From NCBI GenBank assembly GCA_963798795.1, contig CAWCUZ010000001.1:1798001-1862000 (forward strand): a stretch of DNA of 64,000 nucleotides, in the 5' to 3' direction. The position numbers and the translations under genes were made by a program. The notes under the pieces were generated by a model. The model did no database searches and was not told where the DNA came from. It was given only the letters and a program-made list of their open reading frames with translations. Shown here piece after piece: positions 45,579 through 54,968 of the stretch; within the stretch, counting starts at the first letter, position 1; each line of letters starts with the position of its first letter. Source of the DNA: CAWCUZ01 sp963798795 (GTDB lineage: Bacteria; Acidobacteriota; Vicinamibacteria; Vicinamibacterales; SCN-69-37).

Positions 45579-46583
45579 ATGACAGCCTTTGCGATCGGCT
45601 CCCTCTCCGTCGACCCCGGATCGGCCGCGTGCGGCGCCTTCGACCTCGCGCCGCAGACGGGCGACAGCGGCACGACCATCCCGTTCACCGTCGTCCATGG
45701 CGCGTCGCCGGGCCCGGTGCTGGCGCTCGTGGCGGGCGTGCATGGCATGGAGTACGCGCCCGTCGTCGCGCTGCAGCGGCTGCGGCTTCAGATCGATCCG
45801 GCGGCGCTCGCGGGAACCGTCGTCATGGTGCACGTGGCGAACATGCCGTCGTTCATGGGGCGCACGATCTACTACTCGCCGGTGGACGGGCGGAATCTGA
45901 ATCGGGTCTTTCCCGGCCGGCCGCACGGGACCATCAGCGAACGCATCGCCGACGTGCTGACGCGGGAGATCATCGGGCGCGCGACGCACGTCGTGGACCT
46001 CCACGGCGGCGACGGCAACGAGTCGCTTCGGCCGTACTGGTACTGGATCACGACCGGCGACCCCGCCGTGGCCGCCGGGAGCCGCGCTCTGGCCCTCGCG
46101 TTCGGCCTCGACCGCATCGTCGTGGACGCCGGGCGGCCGACCGACCGGACGGCGTCGTGCTACCTGTCGAACACGGCGATCACGCGGGGCAAGCCGGCCA
46201 TCACCACGGAAACGGGAGGCCGCGGCCGCATCGAGATGGAGGCCCTGGAGCTCATCTCGCGCGGCGTGGCCGGCGTGATGCGCCACCTCGGCATGCGCCC
46301 CGATGGACCGCCGCCGGTCGCGTCGCCACAATGGATCTCGCGCAGTGTCGTGCTGCGGGCGGGGACGACCGGGTTGTTCTTCCCGGCCGTCGAGCGCGGT
46401 CAGATCGTCGCGGATGAAGCCCTGATCGGGCGCATCACGGACGTCTACGGACGATCTCTCGAAGAAATCCGCGCCCCGTTCGCGGGCGAGGTCCTGTACG
46501 TCGTGGAGACCCCGCCGATGACGGCCGGCGAGCCGATTGGCATGATCGGGGCCGGCGGCGCCGAGAGCGCGCCGACGACCTGA
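45579..46583 (+). CDS. Succinylglutamate desuccinylase/aspartoacylase-family zinc hydrolase
   Basis: A 334-residue zinc carboxypeptidase-fold deacylase. The first zinc pair is in AGVHGMEYAPVVAL (HxxE). NLNRVFPGRPHGTISERIAD marks the substrate region. The third ligand His is in HVVDLHGGDGNESLRPYW. TRGKPAITTETGGRGRIEME holds the likely catalytic Glu. The C-terminal part (FAGEVLYVVETPPMTAGEPI) is a small barrel also seen in family members that act on N-acyl substrates. By family it hydrolyses an N-acyl bond of an amino acid or related compound. It stands alone between glycan genes and nrdJ, 23 bp from the convergent nrdJ stop. Confidence 0.88.
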   Translation: MTAFAIGSLSVDPGSAACGAFDLAPQTGDSGTTIPFTVVHGASPGPVLALVAGVHGMEYAPVVALQRLRLQIDPAALAGTVVMVHVANMPSFMGRTIYYSPVDGRNLNRVFPGRPHGTISERIADVLTREIIGRATHVVDLHGGDGNESLRPYWYWITTGDPAVAAGSRALALAFGLDRIVVDAGRPTDRTASCYLSNTAITRGKPAITTETGGRGRIEMEALELISRGVAGVMRHLGMRPDGPPPVASPQWISRSVVLRAGTTGLFFPAVERGQIVADEALIGRITDVYGRSLEEIRAPFAGEVLYVVETPPMTAGEPIGMIGAGGAESAPTT

Positions 46584-46606
46584 GATGCCTTCTGCCTTCT
46601 GCCTTC

Positions 46607-49403
46607 CTACGCACACCCGCTCGTCGTACCGCAGTTGGTGCACTTGTAGCAGGCGCCCGAGCGCACCATGATCGAGCCGCAGGTCGAGCAGGGCGGCGCG
46701 TCTTCCTGGTTCTGGATTGCCGCGAAGGCCGTGCGCATCGCCGGGTCTGCAGATCCGGCCTCCGGCGCCGCGCCCGCCATGGCCTTCACGTCGAGGGTGA
46801 GCTGCTCGGGCGAGGTCACCGCGTCGCGCACGTTCACGCCGGCGGCGTACTGCGCCTCGGGCGACAGGAACTTGGCCGCCATCCACCGGAAGATGTAGTC
46901 GACGATCGACTTGGCAAAGCGGACGTCCGGGTTCTTGGTCATGCCCGACGGCTCGAACCGCACGTGGCTGAACTTGTCGACCAGGTCCTGGAGCGGCACG
47001 CCGTACTGCAGCGCGTAGCTGATAGCCTGCGCGAACGCGTCGGCGAAGCCCGAAATCGTCGACCCTTCCTTTGCCATCGTCAGGAACAACTCGCCCGGCT
47101 GGCCGTCCTCGTAGAGACCGACGGTGATGTAGCCCTCGTGGCCCGCGATGTCGAACTTGTGCGTGATCGAGCGCCGCTCGTCGGGCAGCCGGTGACGGCG
47201 CGGGCCGCCGGCCACCGCCTCGCCCTCGCGCGCGCTCTCGGCCGGCTTGTCGCGGCCGGTGTTGAGCGGCTGCGTGCGCTTGCTGCCGTCGCGGTAGATC
47301 GACACGGCCTTGGAGCCGATCCGCCACGCGTCGAGGTAGGCCTGCTCGATGTCCTCGACCGTCGCGTCCTTCGGCACGTTGACCGTCTTGCTGATGGCGC
47401 CGGAGATGAACGGCTGCACGGCGCCCATCATCTTGATGTGGCCCATGTAGTGGATCGAGCGGATGCCGTTGCGGGGCTTGAAGGCGCAGTCGAACACCGC
47501 CAGGTCCCGGTCCTTGAGGTGCGGCGCGCCTTCGATCGTCTCGTGCTCGTCGATGTAGCCGATGATGTCCTTGATCTCGGCGGCGCTGTAGCCGAGCCGG
47601 TCGAGCGCCATCGGCACGGTGTTGTTCACGATCTTCATCAGGCCGCCGCCGACCAGCTTCTTGTACTTGACGAGCGCGATGTCCGGCTCCACGCCGGTGG
47701 TGTCGCAGTCCATCATGAAGCCGATGGTCCCGGTCGGCGCGAGCACGGTCGCCTGCGCGTTGCGGTAGCCGTGCTGCTCGCCGAGCTCGACGCACTCGTC
47801 CCAGACGGCCCGGGCCGCCTCGAACAGATCCTTCGGCACGTGCGTGCGGTCGATGTCGCGCAGCGCCGCGCGGTGCTTGCGCATCACCCGCAGCATCGGC
47901 TCGCGGTTCTTCTCGTAGCCGGGGAACGGCCCGCCGTGGTCGCGCGCGATCCGCGCCGACTGCGCGTAGGCCGCGCCGTGCATGACGGCCGTGATCGCGG
48001 CGGCGTAGTCGCGGCCGGCGTCGCTGTCGTACGGCAGACCGCGCGACATCAGCAGCGCGCCGAGGTTCGCGTAGCCGAGCCCCAGCGGCCGGTAGTCGTG
48101 GCTGTTGCGCCCGATGGCCTGCGTCGGATAGCTCGCATTGTCGACCAGGATTTCCTGCGCCGTGATGAACGTCTCGCACGCCTTGGCGAAGCCCCTCGCG
48201 TCGAACTCGCCGTCCTCGCCGACGAACTTCATCAGGTTGATCGACGCCAGGTTGCACGCCGAGTCGTCCAGGAACATGTACTCCGAGCACGGATTGCTCG
48301 CGTTGATGCGCGCCGTGTTCGGGCAGGTGTGCCAGTCGTTGACGGTCGTGTCGAACTGCATGCCCGGGTCGCCGCACACCCAGGTGGCGTCCGCGATCTG
48401 GCGCATCAGGTCGCGCGCCTGGTAGGTGTCCATCGCCTGGTGCGGCGGCATCACCGCGCGCGTGTCCCATTCGCCGTCGTCCAGCACCGCGCGCATGAAC
48501 TCGTCGGTCACCCGCACCGAGTTGTTGGAGTTCTGGAAGAACACCGACGCGTAGGCCGGCCCCGTGAACGAGCCGTCGTAGCCGGCGTCGATGAGCGCCC
48601 ACGCCTTCTTCTCCTCCTCCACCTTGCAGTTGATGAACTCGACGACGTCCGGGTGCTCGGCGTTGAGAATGACCATCTTCGCCGCACGCCGGGTCTTGCC
48701 GCCCGACTTGATGACGCCGGCAAACGCGTCGAAGCCCTTCATGAACGACACGGGTCCCGACGCCGTGCCGCCGCCGGCCAGCAGCTCGCGCGACGATCGG
48801 ATCGCCGACAGGTTCGACCCCGTGCCCGACCCGAACTTGAACAGCATGCCTTCGGTCTTCGCCAGGCTCAGGATCGACTCCATCGTGTCCTGGACCGAGT
48901 TGATGAAGCAGGCCGAGCACTGCGGCGCCTTCTCGAACCCGCAGTTGAACCACACCGGGCTGTTGAACGCCCCCTTCTGGTAGACCAGCAGGTGCTTCGA
49001 GGTCGTCGCTGAACGCCTGCAGGTCGTCCTCGGACGCGAAATAGCCCTGCTCGCGCGCCCAGTTCGTGATCGTGTTCACCACGCGGCCGATCAGCTGCCT
49101 GACCGACCGCTCGCGCTCCGGCGTTCCAAGCTGCCCGCGGAAATACTTCGAGACGACGATGTTGGTCGCCTGCTGCGACCACGACTTCGGGAACTCCACG
49201 TCCCGCTGCTCGAAGACGACCTCGCCGTTCTCGTTGGTGATCACGGCGGAGCGCAGCTCCCATTCGATCTCGTCGAACGGATCGACGCCGTCGGCGTCCT
49301 TCGTGAAATACCGTTCGAACTCCAGCCCGGGCACGCTGCGGCCCGGACCGAACGTCCGTGCGGTGTTCGCCGAAGCCGACTCGATCTGCTGCGCTCTCTG
49401 CAT
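46607..49403 (-). CDS. nrdJ: Adenosylcobalamin-dependent ribonucleotide reductase, class II (one frameshift)
   Basis: A protein of about 931 residues that reduces ribonucleotides using vitamin B12. N-terminal part: LEFERYFTKDADGVDPFDEI and ATNIVVSKYFRGQLGTPERE. A frame change lies near 48985. It continues with WFNCGFEKAPQCSACFINSV, SGTGSNLSAIRSS, FFQNSNNSVRV, INASNPCSEYMFLDDSACNL (with an active-site Cys) and TVLAPTGTIGFMMDCDTTGV. The C-terminal zinc-like tail has CSTCGSIMVRSGACYKCTNC. This tail and length are those of long NrdJ enzymes. AGGAG is 7 bases before the ATG. A strong promoter with NrdR-box-like sites and a long repeat leader lie upstream. Confidence 0.93.
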
Positions 49404-49410
49404 GGCTGGT

Positions 49411-49554
49411 CTCCTCGTTGCCTCTCGCCTCTCGCCTCTCGCCTCGTTGCCTCTCGCCTCTCGCTCTCTCCTTCTTCTCTCTCGTCTCTCGTCTCTCGTC
49501 TCTCGTCTCTCGTCTCTCGTCTCTCGTCTCTCGTCTCTCGTCTCTCGTCTCTCG
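49411..49554. repeat. Heptamer tandem repeat in the nrdJ leader
   Basis: The core 49478-49554 has 11 perfect copies of TCTCTCG. The flank 49411-49477 holds degenerate copies of the same heptamer (CCTCTCG type). On the nrdJ mRNA the repeat is purine-rich, CGAGAGA. All three frames through it are open and read the same seven codons (for example ERRETRD), because 7 and 3 share no factor. It lies in the 5' leader, 75 bases upstream of the nrdJ start. Copy-number change is likely over time. Confidence 0.9.
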
Positions 49555-49689
49555 GCGCCTTTCGGCCTTTTCGTACAACGCCTCGCCGGCCGGCTCTCCG
49601 TGCCGGTTGCAGAACGTCCCGAAGCGGCGTGTTCACTCGACGAAACGCTGGGAGGGCTTCGTCTTTGGCTGTTGCGCTGCCGGCGAACG

Positions 49690-49718
49690 AATATGCGCCT
49701 CGTTTACGTGGTTGTCAA
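49690..49718 (-). promoter_or_regulatory. Promoter of nrdJ (TTGACA-17-CATATT)
   Basis: On the minus strand a perfect -35 TTGACA (49718-49713) and a -10 CATATT (49695-49690) are separated by 17 bases. Predicted transcription starts near 49683, leaving a leader of about 280 bases that contains the heptamer repeat. Confidence 0.65.
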
Positions 49719-49725
49719 GACGAAC

Positions 49726-49773
49726 CTACGAGATATTGTGTCTCGTTCCGAGGCGCTACGCCAGATATGGACA
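49726..49773 (-). promoter_or_regulatory. Two NrdR-box-like sites upstream of nrdJ
   Basis: Reading the minus strand, ACACAATATCTCGTAG (49741-49726) agrees with the NrdR-box consensus ACACWATATATWGTGT at 12 of 16 positions. A weaker site TGTCCATATCTGGCGT (49773-49758) agrees at 9 of 16. They start exactly 32 bases apart, the three-helical-turn phasing known for NrdR pairs, and lie just upstream of the -35 box. NrdR represses ribonucleotide reductase genes when dATP is high. No nrdR gene is in the window. Confidence 0.55.
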
Positions 49774-49863
49774 ATTCCATCCCGTCAGGTACTGTGGTTC
49801 TTTCACGTGCCCTATTTTCGCAGGTCTGCCGAAGGCCTGTCTGACGTCCCTCCGAAGCCCTGA

Positions 49864-49869
49864 TACAGT
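49864..49869 (+). promoter_or_regulatory. Putative -10 element (TACAGT), leaderless spacing
   Basis: TACAGT ends 7 bases before the GTG start of the CPBP protease gene at 49877. Confidence 0.35.
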
Positions 49870-49876
49870 CTGAGCG

Positions 49877-50785
49877 GTGAGCGATCCGGCCGGAGAATCC
49901 CTGCTCTCGGAGCCACCGCCCGGTCAAGCCGCCGCCACGACGTCCCTGCCACTGCCACGGTGGCGCGCGGCGATAGAGGTCGTCCTGGTGTCGGGCGTTC
50001 CCACGCAGCTGCTCCTGACCGGCCTGCTCTTCGTGGCGGGCGTGCGGCTGTTCGACGGCGATGAGTTTTCGCTCGAGTTCTTCGCGACCCTCAGTCTGCT
50101 CGACACGGCCCTGATCGCACTGCTGGTCCGGCTGTTTCTCGCCCTCAGCGGCGAACGCTCGGAGGCGCTGTTCGGCAGCCGGCGGGTCGGCCGGGAGGTC
50201 GGGCTCGGCCTTGCCCTCATCCCGGTCGTCCTGGTCGGGGTCATCGCGATCGTCGCCGGCCTGCGCGCGCTGGTGCCTTCGCTGCACAACGTGGAACAGA
50301 ATCCGCTCGAGGCCTACATGCGCTCGCCGCTCGACGCGAGCATCTTCGCGTTCGTCGTCGTGCTGGCCGGCGGCGTTCGCGAAGAGCTGATGCGCGGCTT
50401 CATCCTGCACCGCTTTGATCAGTGTCTCGGCGGGCGGTGGGTCGGCCTGGCGGTGTTCAGCCTCTGGTTCGGCGCGCTGCATCTCACCCAGGGCGTCGAC
50501 GTGGCGGTTGCGATCTCCGCCCTCGGCGTGCTCTGGGGGCTGCTCTACCTCCGGCGCGGATCGATCATCGCCCCGATGATCAACCACGCCGGCTTCGACG
50601 CCGCGCAGGTTCTGCAGGTGGTGCTGGCGCGCACGCTGGGCGCGCCGATCTCGATCCGGCTCAGCGCCGGAACGCTATCGCCGTGTACGAGTGGCCGGCG
50701 ACCCGGGCCGCCTCGTGCAGGCCCGCCCCGGAAAGGACGTCCCGCACCCGATCGGGCGGGTGGTAGTACAGGTGGAACCGCTTGA
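49877..50785 (+). CDS. CPBP-family intramembrane glutamic protease
   Basis: A 302-residue multi-pass membrane protein of the Rce1/CPBP (Abi) family. The three conserved blocks are GVREELMRGFILHRFDQ (EExxxR with the catalytic Glu pair), LWFGALHLTQGVDVA (His) and PMINHAGFDAAQVLQ (NHxxxD-like). By family it cleaves membrane or prenylated substrates. The last about 45 residues (from SAGTLSP) are Pro/Gly/Arg-rich and run antisense over the 3' end of the methyltransferase gene for 125 bp, so the natural stop may have been lost. The start is a GTG at 49877 with a -10-like hexamer at leaderless distance. Confidence 0.88.
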   Translation: MSDPAGESLLSEPPPGQAAATTSLPLPRWRAAIEVVLVSGVPTQLLLTGLLFVAGVRLFDGDEFSLEFFATLSLLDTALIALLVRLFLALSGERSEALFGSRRVGREVGLGLALIPVVLVGVIAIVAGLRALVPSLHNVEQNPLEAYMRSPLDASIFAFVVVLAGGVREELMRGFILHRFDQCLGGRWVGLAVFSLWFGALHLTQGVDVAVAISALGVLWGLLYLRRGSIIAPMINHAGFDAAQVLQVVLARTLGAPISIRLSAGTLSPCTSGRRPGPPRAGPPRKGRPAPDRAGGSTGGTA

Positions 50786-51350
50786 ATCGCGCGAGGAGGT
50801 AGCGCAGCCGCCGCCGCCACCACGGCCCGCGCGTGTCGACGATGATCAGCAGCTCCCGGACGGCGGCGGCGACGCGCGGCAGCAGCACGTCGAGGTCGCG
50901 GTAGTACTCGATCACGCCCACCATCATCACGACGTCGGCGGGTTCGATCGGATCGCGCACCAGGTTGTGCACGCGGAAAGCCGTGGAGTCCGCCAGACCC
51001 GCGGCGGCGGCCTCCTCCCGCGCGATCGCCACCATGCCGGGGACGATGTCGAGGCCGGTTACGCGGGCGCCCAGCCGCGCGGCCACGAGCGACACCTCGC
51101 CCGACCCGCAGCCCAGATCCAGCACCTGTTTGCCCGCCACGCCGTGCGACGCGAGCCAGCGCTCGACGACCTCGGTCCGGCGCTGGAACGTCTTGCGGCG
51201 GAAGAGCCGGTTGATGACCGCGTGCAGCGGCTGCCGGCCGCCGCCGGCAAACGCCTGGTGGTAGTCGTCGGCGAAGCTGCCGAAGTACTGCTTCGCGATC
51301 TCGGCTTCGTCGTCGGGGGTCGGGCGCGAGAGGTCACGCGACACGATCAC
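50661..51350 (-). CDS. Class I SAM-dependent methyltransferase
   Basis: A 229-residue methyltransferase. AKQYFGSFADDYHQAFAGGG precedes the SAM site VLDLGCGSGEVSLVAARLGA (motif I) and VTGLDIVPGMVAIAREE (motif II). VVMMVGVIEYYRDLDVLLP is motif IV-like. The C-terminus has FHLYYHPPDRVRDVLSGAGL. The sequence type resembles UbiG/MagII-like small-molecule or lipid methyltransferases. Its start (GTG at 51350) overlaps the end of the deacetylase gene by 17 bp, so the two are coupled. Its 3' end overlaps the convergent CPBP gene. In a glycan region it may methylate a sugar or lipid; that is only context. Confidence 0.85.
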   Translation of the reverse strand: MIVSRDLSRPTPDDEAEIAKQYFGSFADDYHQAFAGGGRQPLHAVINRLFRRKTFQRRTEVVERWLASHGVAGKQVLDLGCGSGEVSLVAARLGARVTGLDIVPGMVAIAREEAAAAGLADSTAFRVHNLVRDPIEPADVVMMVGVIEYYRDLDVLLPRVAAAVRELLIIVDTRGPWWRRRLRYLLARFKRFHLYYHPPDRVRDVLSGAGLHEAARVAGHSYTAIAFRR

Positions 51351-52257
51351 GACTCCTGGCCAGGAACGCCTCGGCGGCCTGGCGGCCCGTCACGATCCGG
51401 TCGCGAAACCGGCCGATGATGCGGTCCACGGCGTCGAGCATCCACGGTCCCGTGCGGCGGAGAAAGACGGCATTGCGCAGCCGGTGGCCCTCGACGACGG
51501 GCCGCTGGCCCACTTCCCACGGGTGAAAATAGAACCCGGTATCGCCCGTGCGCAGCGCCCATCGCAGCGACGTCATCGTCCAGTGAAAGCCCAGGATGCG
51601 CGTGAGGATGCCCGAGCCGGCCGACAGCCGGATGACCGGAAACGGCGGCAGCGGCAGCTCGACGAGTCGCGCCTCGCCCGGCCGGCCGACGGCACCGTAG
51701 CTCGGATGGTACGGGTGCAGCGGCGCATTGGCCCAGCCGTGGTACTTCCCGCCAATCGGCCGCGAGACGCACACGGTGGCGTCGAACAGGAATCCGTGGT
51801 CCTCGAGCACGCGGGTGGCCCACGGTTCGTAGACGAGATTCGGCGCCCGATACCCGACCGGCCGCCGCCCCGTGAGCGCGTGCAGGATCCCGGCCGCCTC
51901 CTCGAGCTGCGCGGCAAAGACCGCGGGCCCGAGGACCGGCATGTCGACGTGGTGCATCCCGTGACAGCCAATCTCGTGCCCGCGCCGCGCGATCTCGCGA
52001 ACGAGATCCGGATACCATCGAGCCACCTCGCCCAGCACGAAGAACGTGCAGCGCACGCGATGCCGATCGAACAGGTCCAGCAGCAGGCGGGTGGGCGCCA
52101 CGACGTCGCCGCCGGGCGCCTCGCCGCCGTACACGCGCCGGAAGAGCGGCCGCAGGTCCGGCACCGACGCCGACTGCACGCCGTCGACCCACCGCCGCGA
52201 ATGGAACCACTCGTCCAGATCGACCGACAGCACTAGACTGTGTTCGCCGTGCCGCAT
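51334..52257 (-). CDS. Polysaccharide deacetylase, DUF3473 (XrtA-system-like) type
   Basis: A 307-residue NodB-fold deacetylase. LVLSVDLDEWFHSRRW carries the catalytic Asp pair; CTFFVLGEVARWYPDLV and HEIGCHGMHHVDMP give the metal-binding His residues; GYRAPNLVYEPW is motif 3. The C-terminal TGFYFHPWEVGQRPVVEG and RRTGPWMLDAVDRIIGRF mark the DUF3473 extension, known from exopolysaccharide and exosortase-linked deacetylases. It removes N-acetyl groups from a polysaccharide or precursor. The ATG at 52257 is divergent from the GT-C gene, with a CATAAT -10-like hexamer about 17 bases upstream. No exosortase is in the window. Confidence 0.9.
   Translation of the reverse strand: MRHGEHSLVLSVDLDEWFHSRRWVDGVQSASVPDLRPLFRRVYGGEAPGGDVVAPTRLLLDLFDRHRVRCTFFVLGEVARWYPDLVREIARRGHEIGCHGMHHVDMPVLGPAVFAAQLEEAAGILHALTGRRPVGYRAPNLVYEPWATRVLEDHGFLFDATVCVSRPIGGKYHGWANAPLHPYHPSYGAVGRPGEARLVELPLPPFPVIRLSAGSGILTRILGFHWTMTSLRWALRTGDTGFYFHPWEVGQRPVVEGHRLRNAVFLRRTGPWMLDAVDRIIGRFRDRIVTGRQAAEAFLARSRDRVA
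52234..52239 (+). promoter_or_regulatory. Putative -10 element (TAGACT), leaderless spacing
   Basis: TAGACT ends 9 bases before a GTG at 52249 in frame with the GT-C gene. Confidence 0.3.
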
Positions 52258-53705
52258 ACCAGTCCCGCGCCCGAGATTATGTCACCCCGTGCGAGCGGCG
52301 GCCGGCTGCGCCGGGTCTGGGAGGCCCGCGGCGTCCGGCCGATCCTCCTCATCTTCCTGCTCTCCCTGCCCGCCGTCACGACGCGGTTGTACGCGTCTGA
52401 CGAGCTGCAGTACTTCGCGTTCCTTCGATCGCTGTGGTTCGACCACGACGTGTCGTTCGACAACGAATACCGGACGCTCGCCGCGCGCGGCGTGGCCGCT
52501 CGTTCCGGATTCGAGGCGACCTTCCTCGACCAGGCCCGCACGCCGACCGGCCTGCGGCCGACCTTCGCCACCATCGGACCCGCGATCCTCTGGTCGCCGT
52601 TCTACGCGGCCGGCGACCTCACCGCCAGGCTGCTACACGCCTTCGGCCGCGACACCGCCGTCGACGGCTACTCGCGGCCGTACGTGGCCGGCGTCTGTTA
52701 CGGCTCGGCGGTCTACGGGCTGGGCGCCGTGCTGCTGTCGATTGCCATCGTCCGCCGCGTCGTGGGCGACCAGCCGGTCGTTGTCGCCGCCGTGTGGATC
52801 GGCACCCCCCTCGTCTTCTACATGTACGTCTCGCCCGTCTTCGCCCATGCCTGCTCCGCGTTCACCGTGGCCGCGTTCGTGGCGGCCTGGCTCGCCGTGC
52901 GGGAGCGCTGGAGCGTCCGCGGGCTTGCGGCGCTCGGTGCGCTGGGCGCCCTGATGGTCATGGTGCGCGAGCAGGACGTGTTCTTCGTGGCGGGTCCCGC
53001 CGTGGACCTGGCCTGGACTCTGTTGTCCCGGATTCCGCCGGAGCGGGCGCGCCGGCGTGCCGTGGGCCGGTCTGGTGGCGGGCGTTGTTGCAGCCGCGGT
53101 CGTGTACCTCCCGCAGGCGGCGGCCTACATCGCCCTGAACGGACGCCTCGGGCCTTCGCGGCTCGTGACCCGCAAGATGAGCTGGACGTCGCCGCATGCG
53201 CTCCCGGTGCTGGTCTCCACCGAACACGGTCTGTTCGCCTGGACGCCCCTCGCGCTGCTGGCGCTGGCGGGGCTCGTGCTGCTCGCCGCTGGCAGGACGC
53301 GCGCACGCGCGGGCGATGCCCGCCGGCTCGGTGTCATTGCGCTCCTTCTGGTCTTTCTCGAGGTCTACGTCAGCGGCGCCGTCGAATCGTGGACGGTGGC
53401 CGGCGCATTCGGACAGCGGCGGTTCGTCTGTCTGACCGCGCTCCTCGCGCTCGGACTGGCCGCCCTGTTCAACGCGATCGGCTCCCGCGCCATGCGGATG
53501 GCGGCGGCGGGCCTGACCGTGCTCTGCGTCTGGTGGAATATCGGCCTGATGGCCCAGTACCGGCCTTCACACCATGGACCGCAGCGGTCTCACCCTGTCG
53601 GAGAACGCCTGGCAGACGTTCGTCGCCCTGCCCCTGCACGCGCCGGCAATCGCGTGGCGCTACCTCACCGATCGCGCGTCCTTCTACGGGCAACCGCGTC
53701 AATGA
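52249..53705 (+). CDS. GT-C membrane glycosyltransferase (frameshifts)
   Basis: A multi-pass protein of about 485 residues. The first membrane segment RPILLIFLLSLPAVTTRLYA is followed by SDELQYFAFLRSLWFDHD, with the acidic residues of a GT-C loop. Many hydrophobic segments follow (AGVCYGSAVYGLGAVLLSIA). Frames change near 53065 and again near 53560. The middle part has LVAGVVAAAVVYLPQAAAYI and VESWTVAGAFGQRRFV; the end is WRYLTDRASFYGQPRQ. This ending resembles that of other bacterial mannosyl/arabinosyl-like GT-C enzymes. The GTG at 52249 is preferred for its spacing to a -10-like hexamer; a GTG at 52240 and an ATG at 52279 are alternatives. It begins the large plus-strand glycan run. Confidence 0.75.
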
Positions 53706-53742
53706 GCCGCGCCGGCGTGCGGCGGCGGCAGGACCACACCGC

Positions 53743-54968
53743 ATGACCGTTCTCTGTCTCGCCGACACGCGCTTCCCGATCGAGCGCGCGAACGGGCTAC
53801 AGACCATGGCGAGCTGCCACGCCCTGGCCGGGCGCGGGCACGAGGTCCGGCTGCTGGCCCGGCAGGATACGCACGTGCCGCCGCGCGACCCGTTCGTGTT
53901 CTACGGCTTGCCCGCCGACGCGCGGCTCCGGATCGACCGCATCGCCCGGACCGGTCCGGCCACCGCCCGCCGGGCGGCATTCCTGCTGGCAGCGCTGCGG
54001 GCGGCGCGCAACCGTGCCGTCGACGTCGTGTGGACGCGCGATCTGGGGGTAGCCGCCTTCCTGCTCCAGGTGCCGCGCGCGCGGCGTGCGCCGATCGTGT
54101 ACGAATCCCATGGCGTCGGCGCCGTCGTGAGCGAGGAGATGCCGCGCCTGCTCGGCGACCCGTCGCTCCGTCCTTCGGCCGGCAAGCTCCGCCGCCTCGA
54201 TCGGCGCGAGCGCCGCGTGTGGCTCCGCGCCGCGGCGTACGTGACCATCACGCGCGCGCTCGCAGACGAGTTGACCGTCCGATTCGGCCCCCGCGATGGC
54301 GTCTTTGTCGTGCCGGATGCCGCCGCTGGGGAGCCGCCCGGCACAGCCGCGAAACGGGACGCGGCGACGGCGGAGCCGGCGGCCCCCGGCGGTCCTTCCG
54401 TCACAGGCCGGCCGCCGGTGGCCGGCTACTCCGGGCACCTCTATCCCTGGAAAGGCGTGGACGTGTTCGTCGAAGCCCTGATGCACGCGCCCGGCGTCGC
54501 CGGCCTGATCGTGGGCGGACATCCCGGCGAGCGCGACCGCACGCGGGTGGAGGCGCTCGTGGCGCGCCTCGGGCTGGCCGACAGGGTCACGATGACGGGG
54601 CTGCTACCGCCGCACGACGTCCGCGCCGCGCTGGCGCCCGCCACCATGCTCGTCGTCCCGAACACGCCGTCCGAGATCTCGGAGCGCTACACGTCGCCGC
54701 TCAAGCTTTTCGAGTATCTTTCGACGGGGCTGCCGATCGTCGCGTCCGACCTGCCGTCAATCCGGGAAGTGCTCTCGCCGGACCGGCATGCGATCCTGGT
54801 TCCGGCGGGCGATCCTGCTGCGCTGGGCGCCGCGCTGGCACGCCTGGCGGCCGACGCGGCGCTCTCGGCCGAACTTGGAGCGGCCTCGCGTGCGCTGGCG
54901 CCGGATACACCTGGGCGCGGCGGGCCGAGCGGCTCGACGAAGCTTTCGCCTTCGCGCGATCCCGATGA
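53743..54968 (+). CDS. GT4-family glycosyltransferase (one frameshift near the end)
   Basis: A GT-B enzyme of about 408 residues. N-domain: LCLADTRFPIERANGLQTMA and GHEVRLLARQDTHVPP. C-domain: VAGYSGHLYPWKGVDVFVEA, MTGLLPPHDVRAALAPATML and VVPNTPSEISERYTSPLKLF with the EX7E-like EYLSTGLPIVASDLPSIREV. A frame change near 54905 joins the last 20 residues (YTWARRAERLDEAFAFARSR). It uses a nucleotide sugar donor in the cytoplasm to extend a glycan. Its stop overlaps the ATG of the next gene (ATGA). Sugar specificity is unknown. Confidence 0.85.

Noticed and set aside
46964..49012. Long open frame (682 codons) antisense to nrdJ
   Set aside because: Composition is Arg/Val/Ala/His-rich without motifs and mirrors the codon pattern of NrdJ on the other strand.
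45459..49403. 1314-codon frame from the nrdJ start
   Set aside because: After about codon 140 it leaves the NrdJ frame; the real reductase continues in the next frame, so this is a frameshift artefact.
49478..49554. CRISPR array
   Set aside because: The unit is 7 bp without spacers, so it is a simple tandem repeat. No cas genes are near.
49404..49690. Cobalamin riboswitch in the nrdJ leader
   Set aside because: No B12-box-like sequence was seen; the leader is mainly the heptamer repeat.
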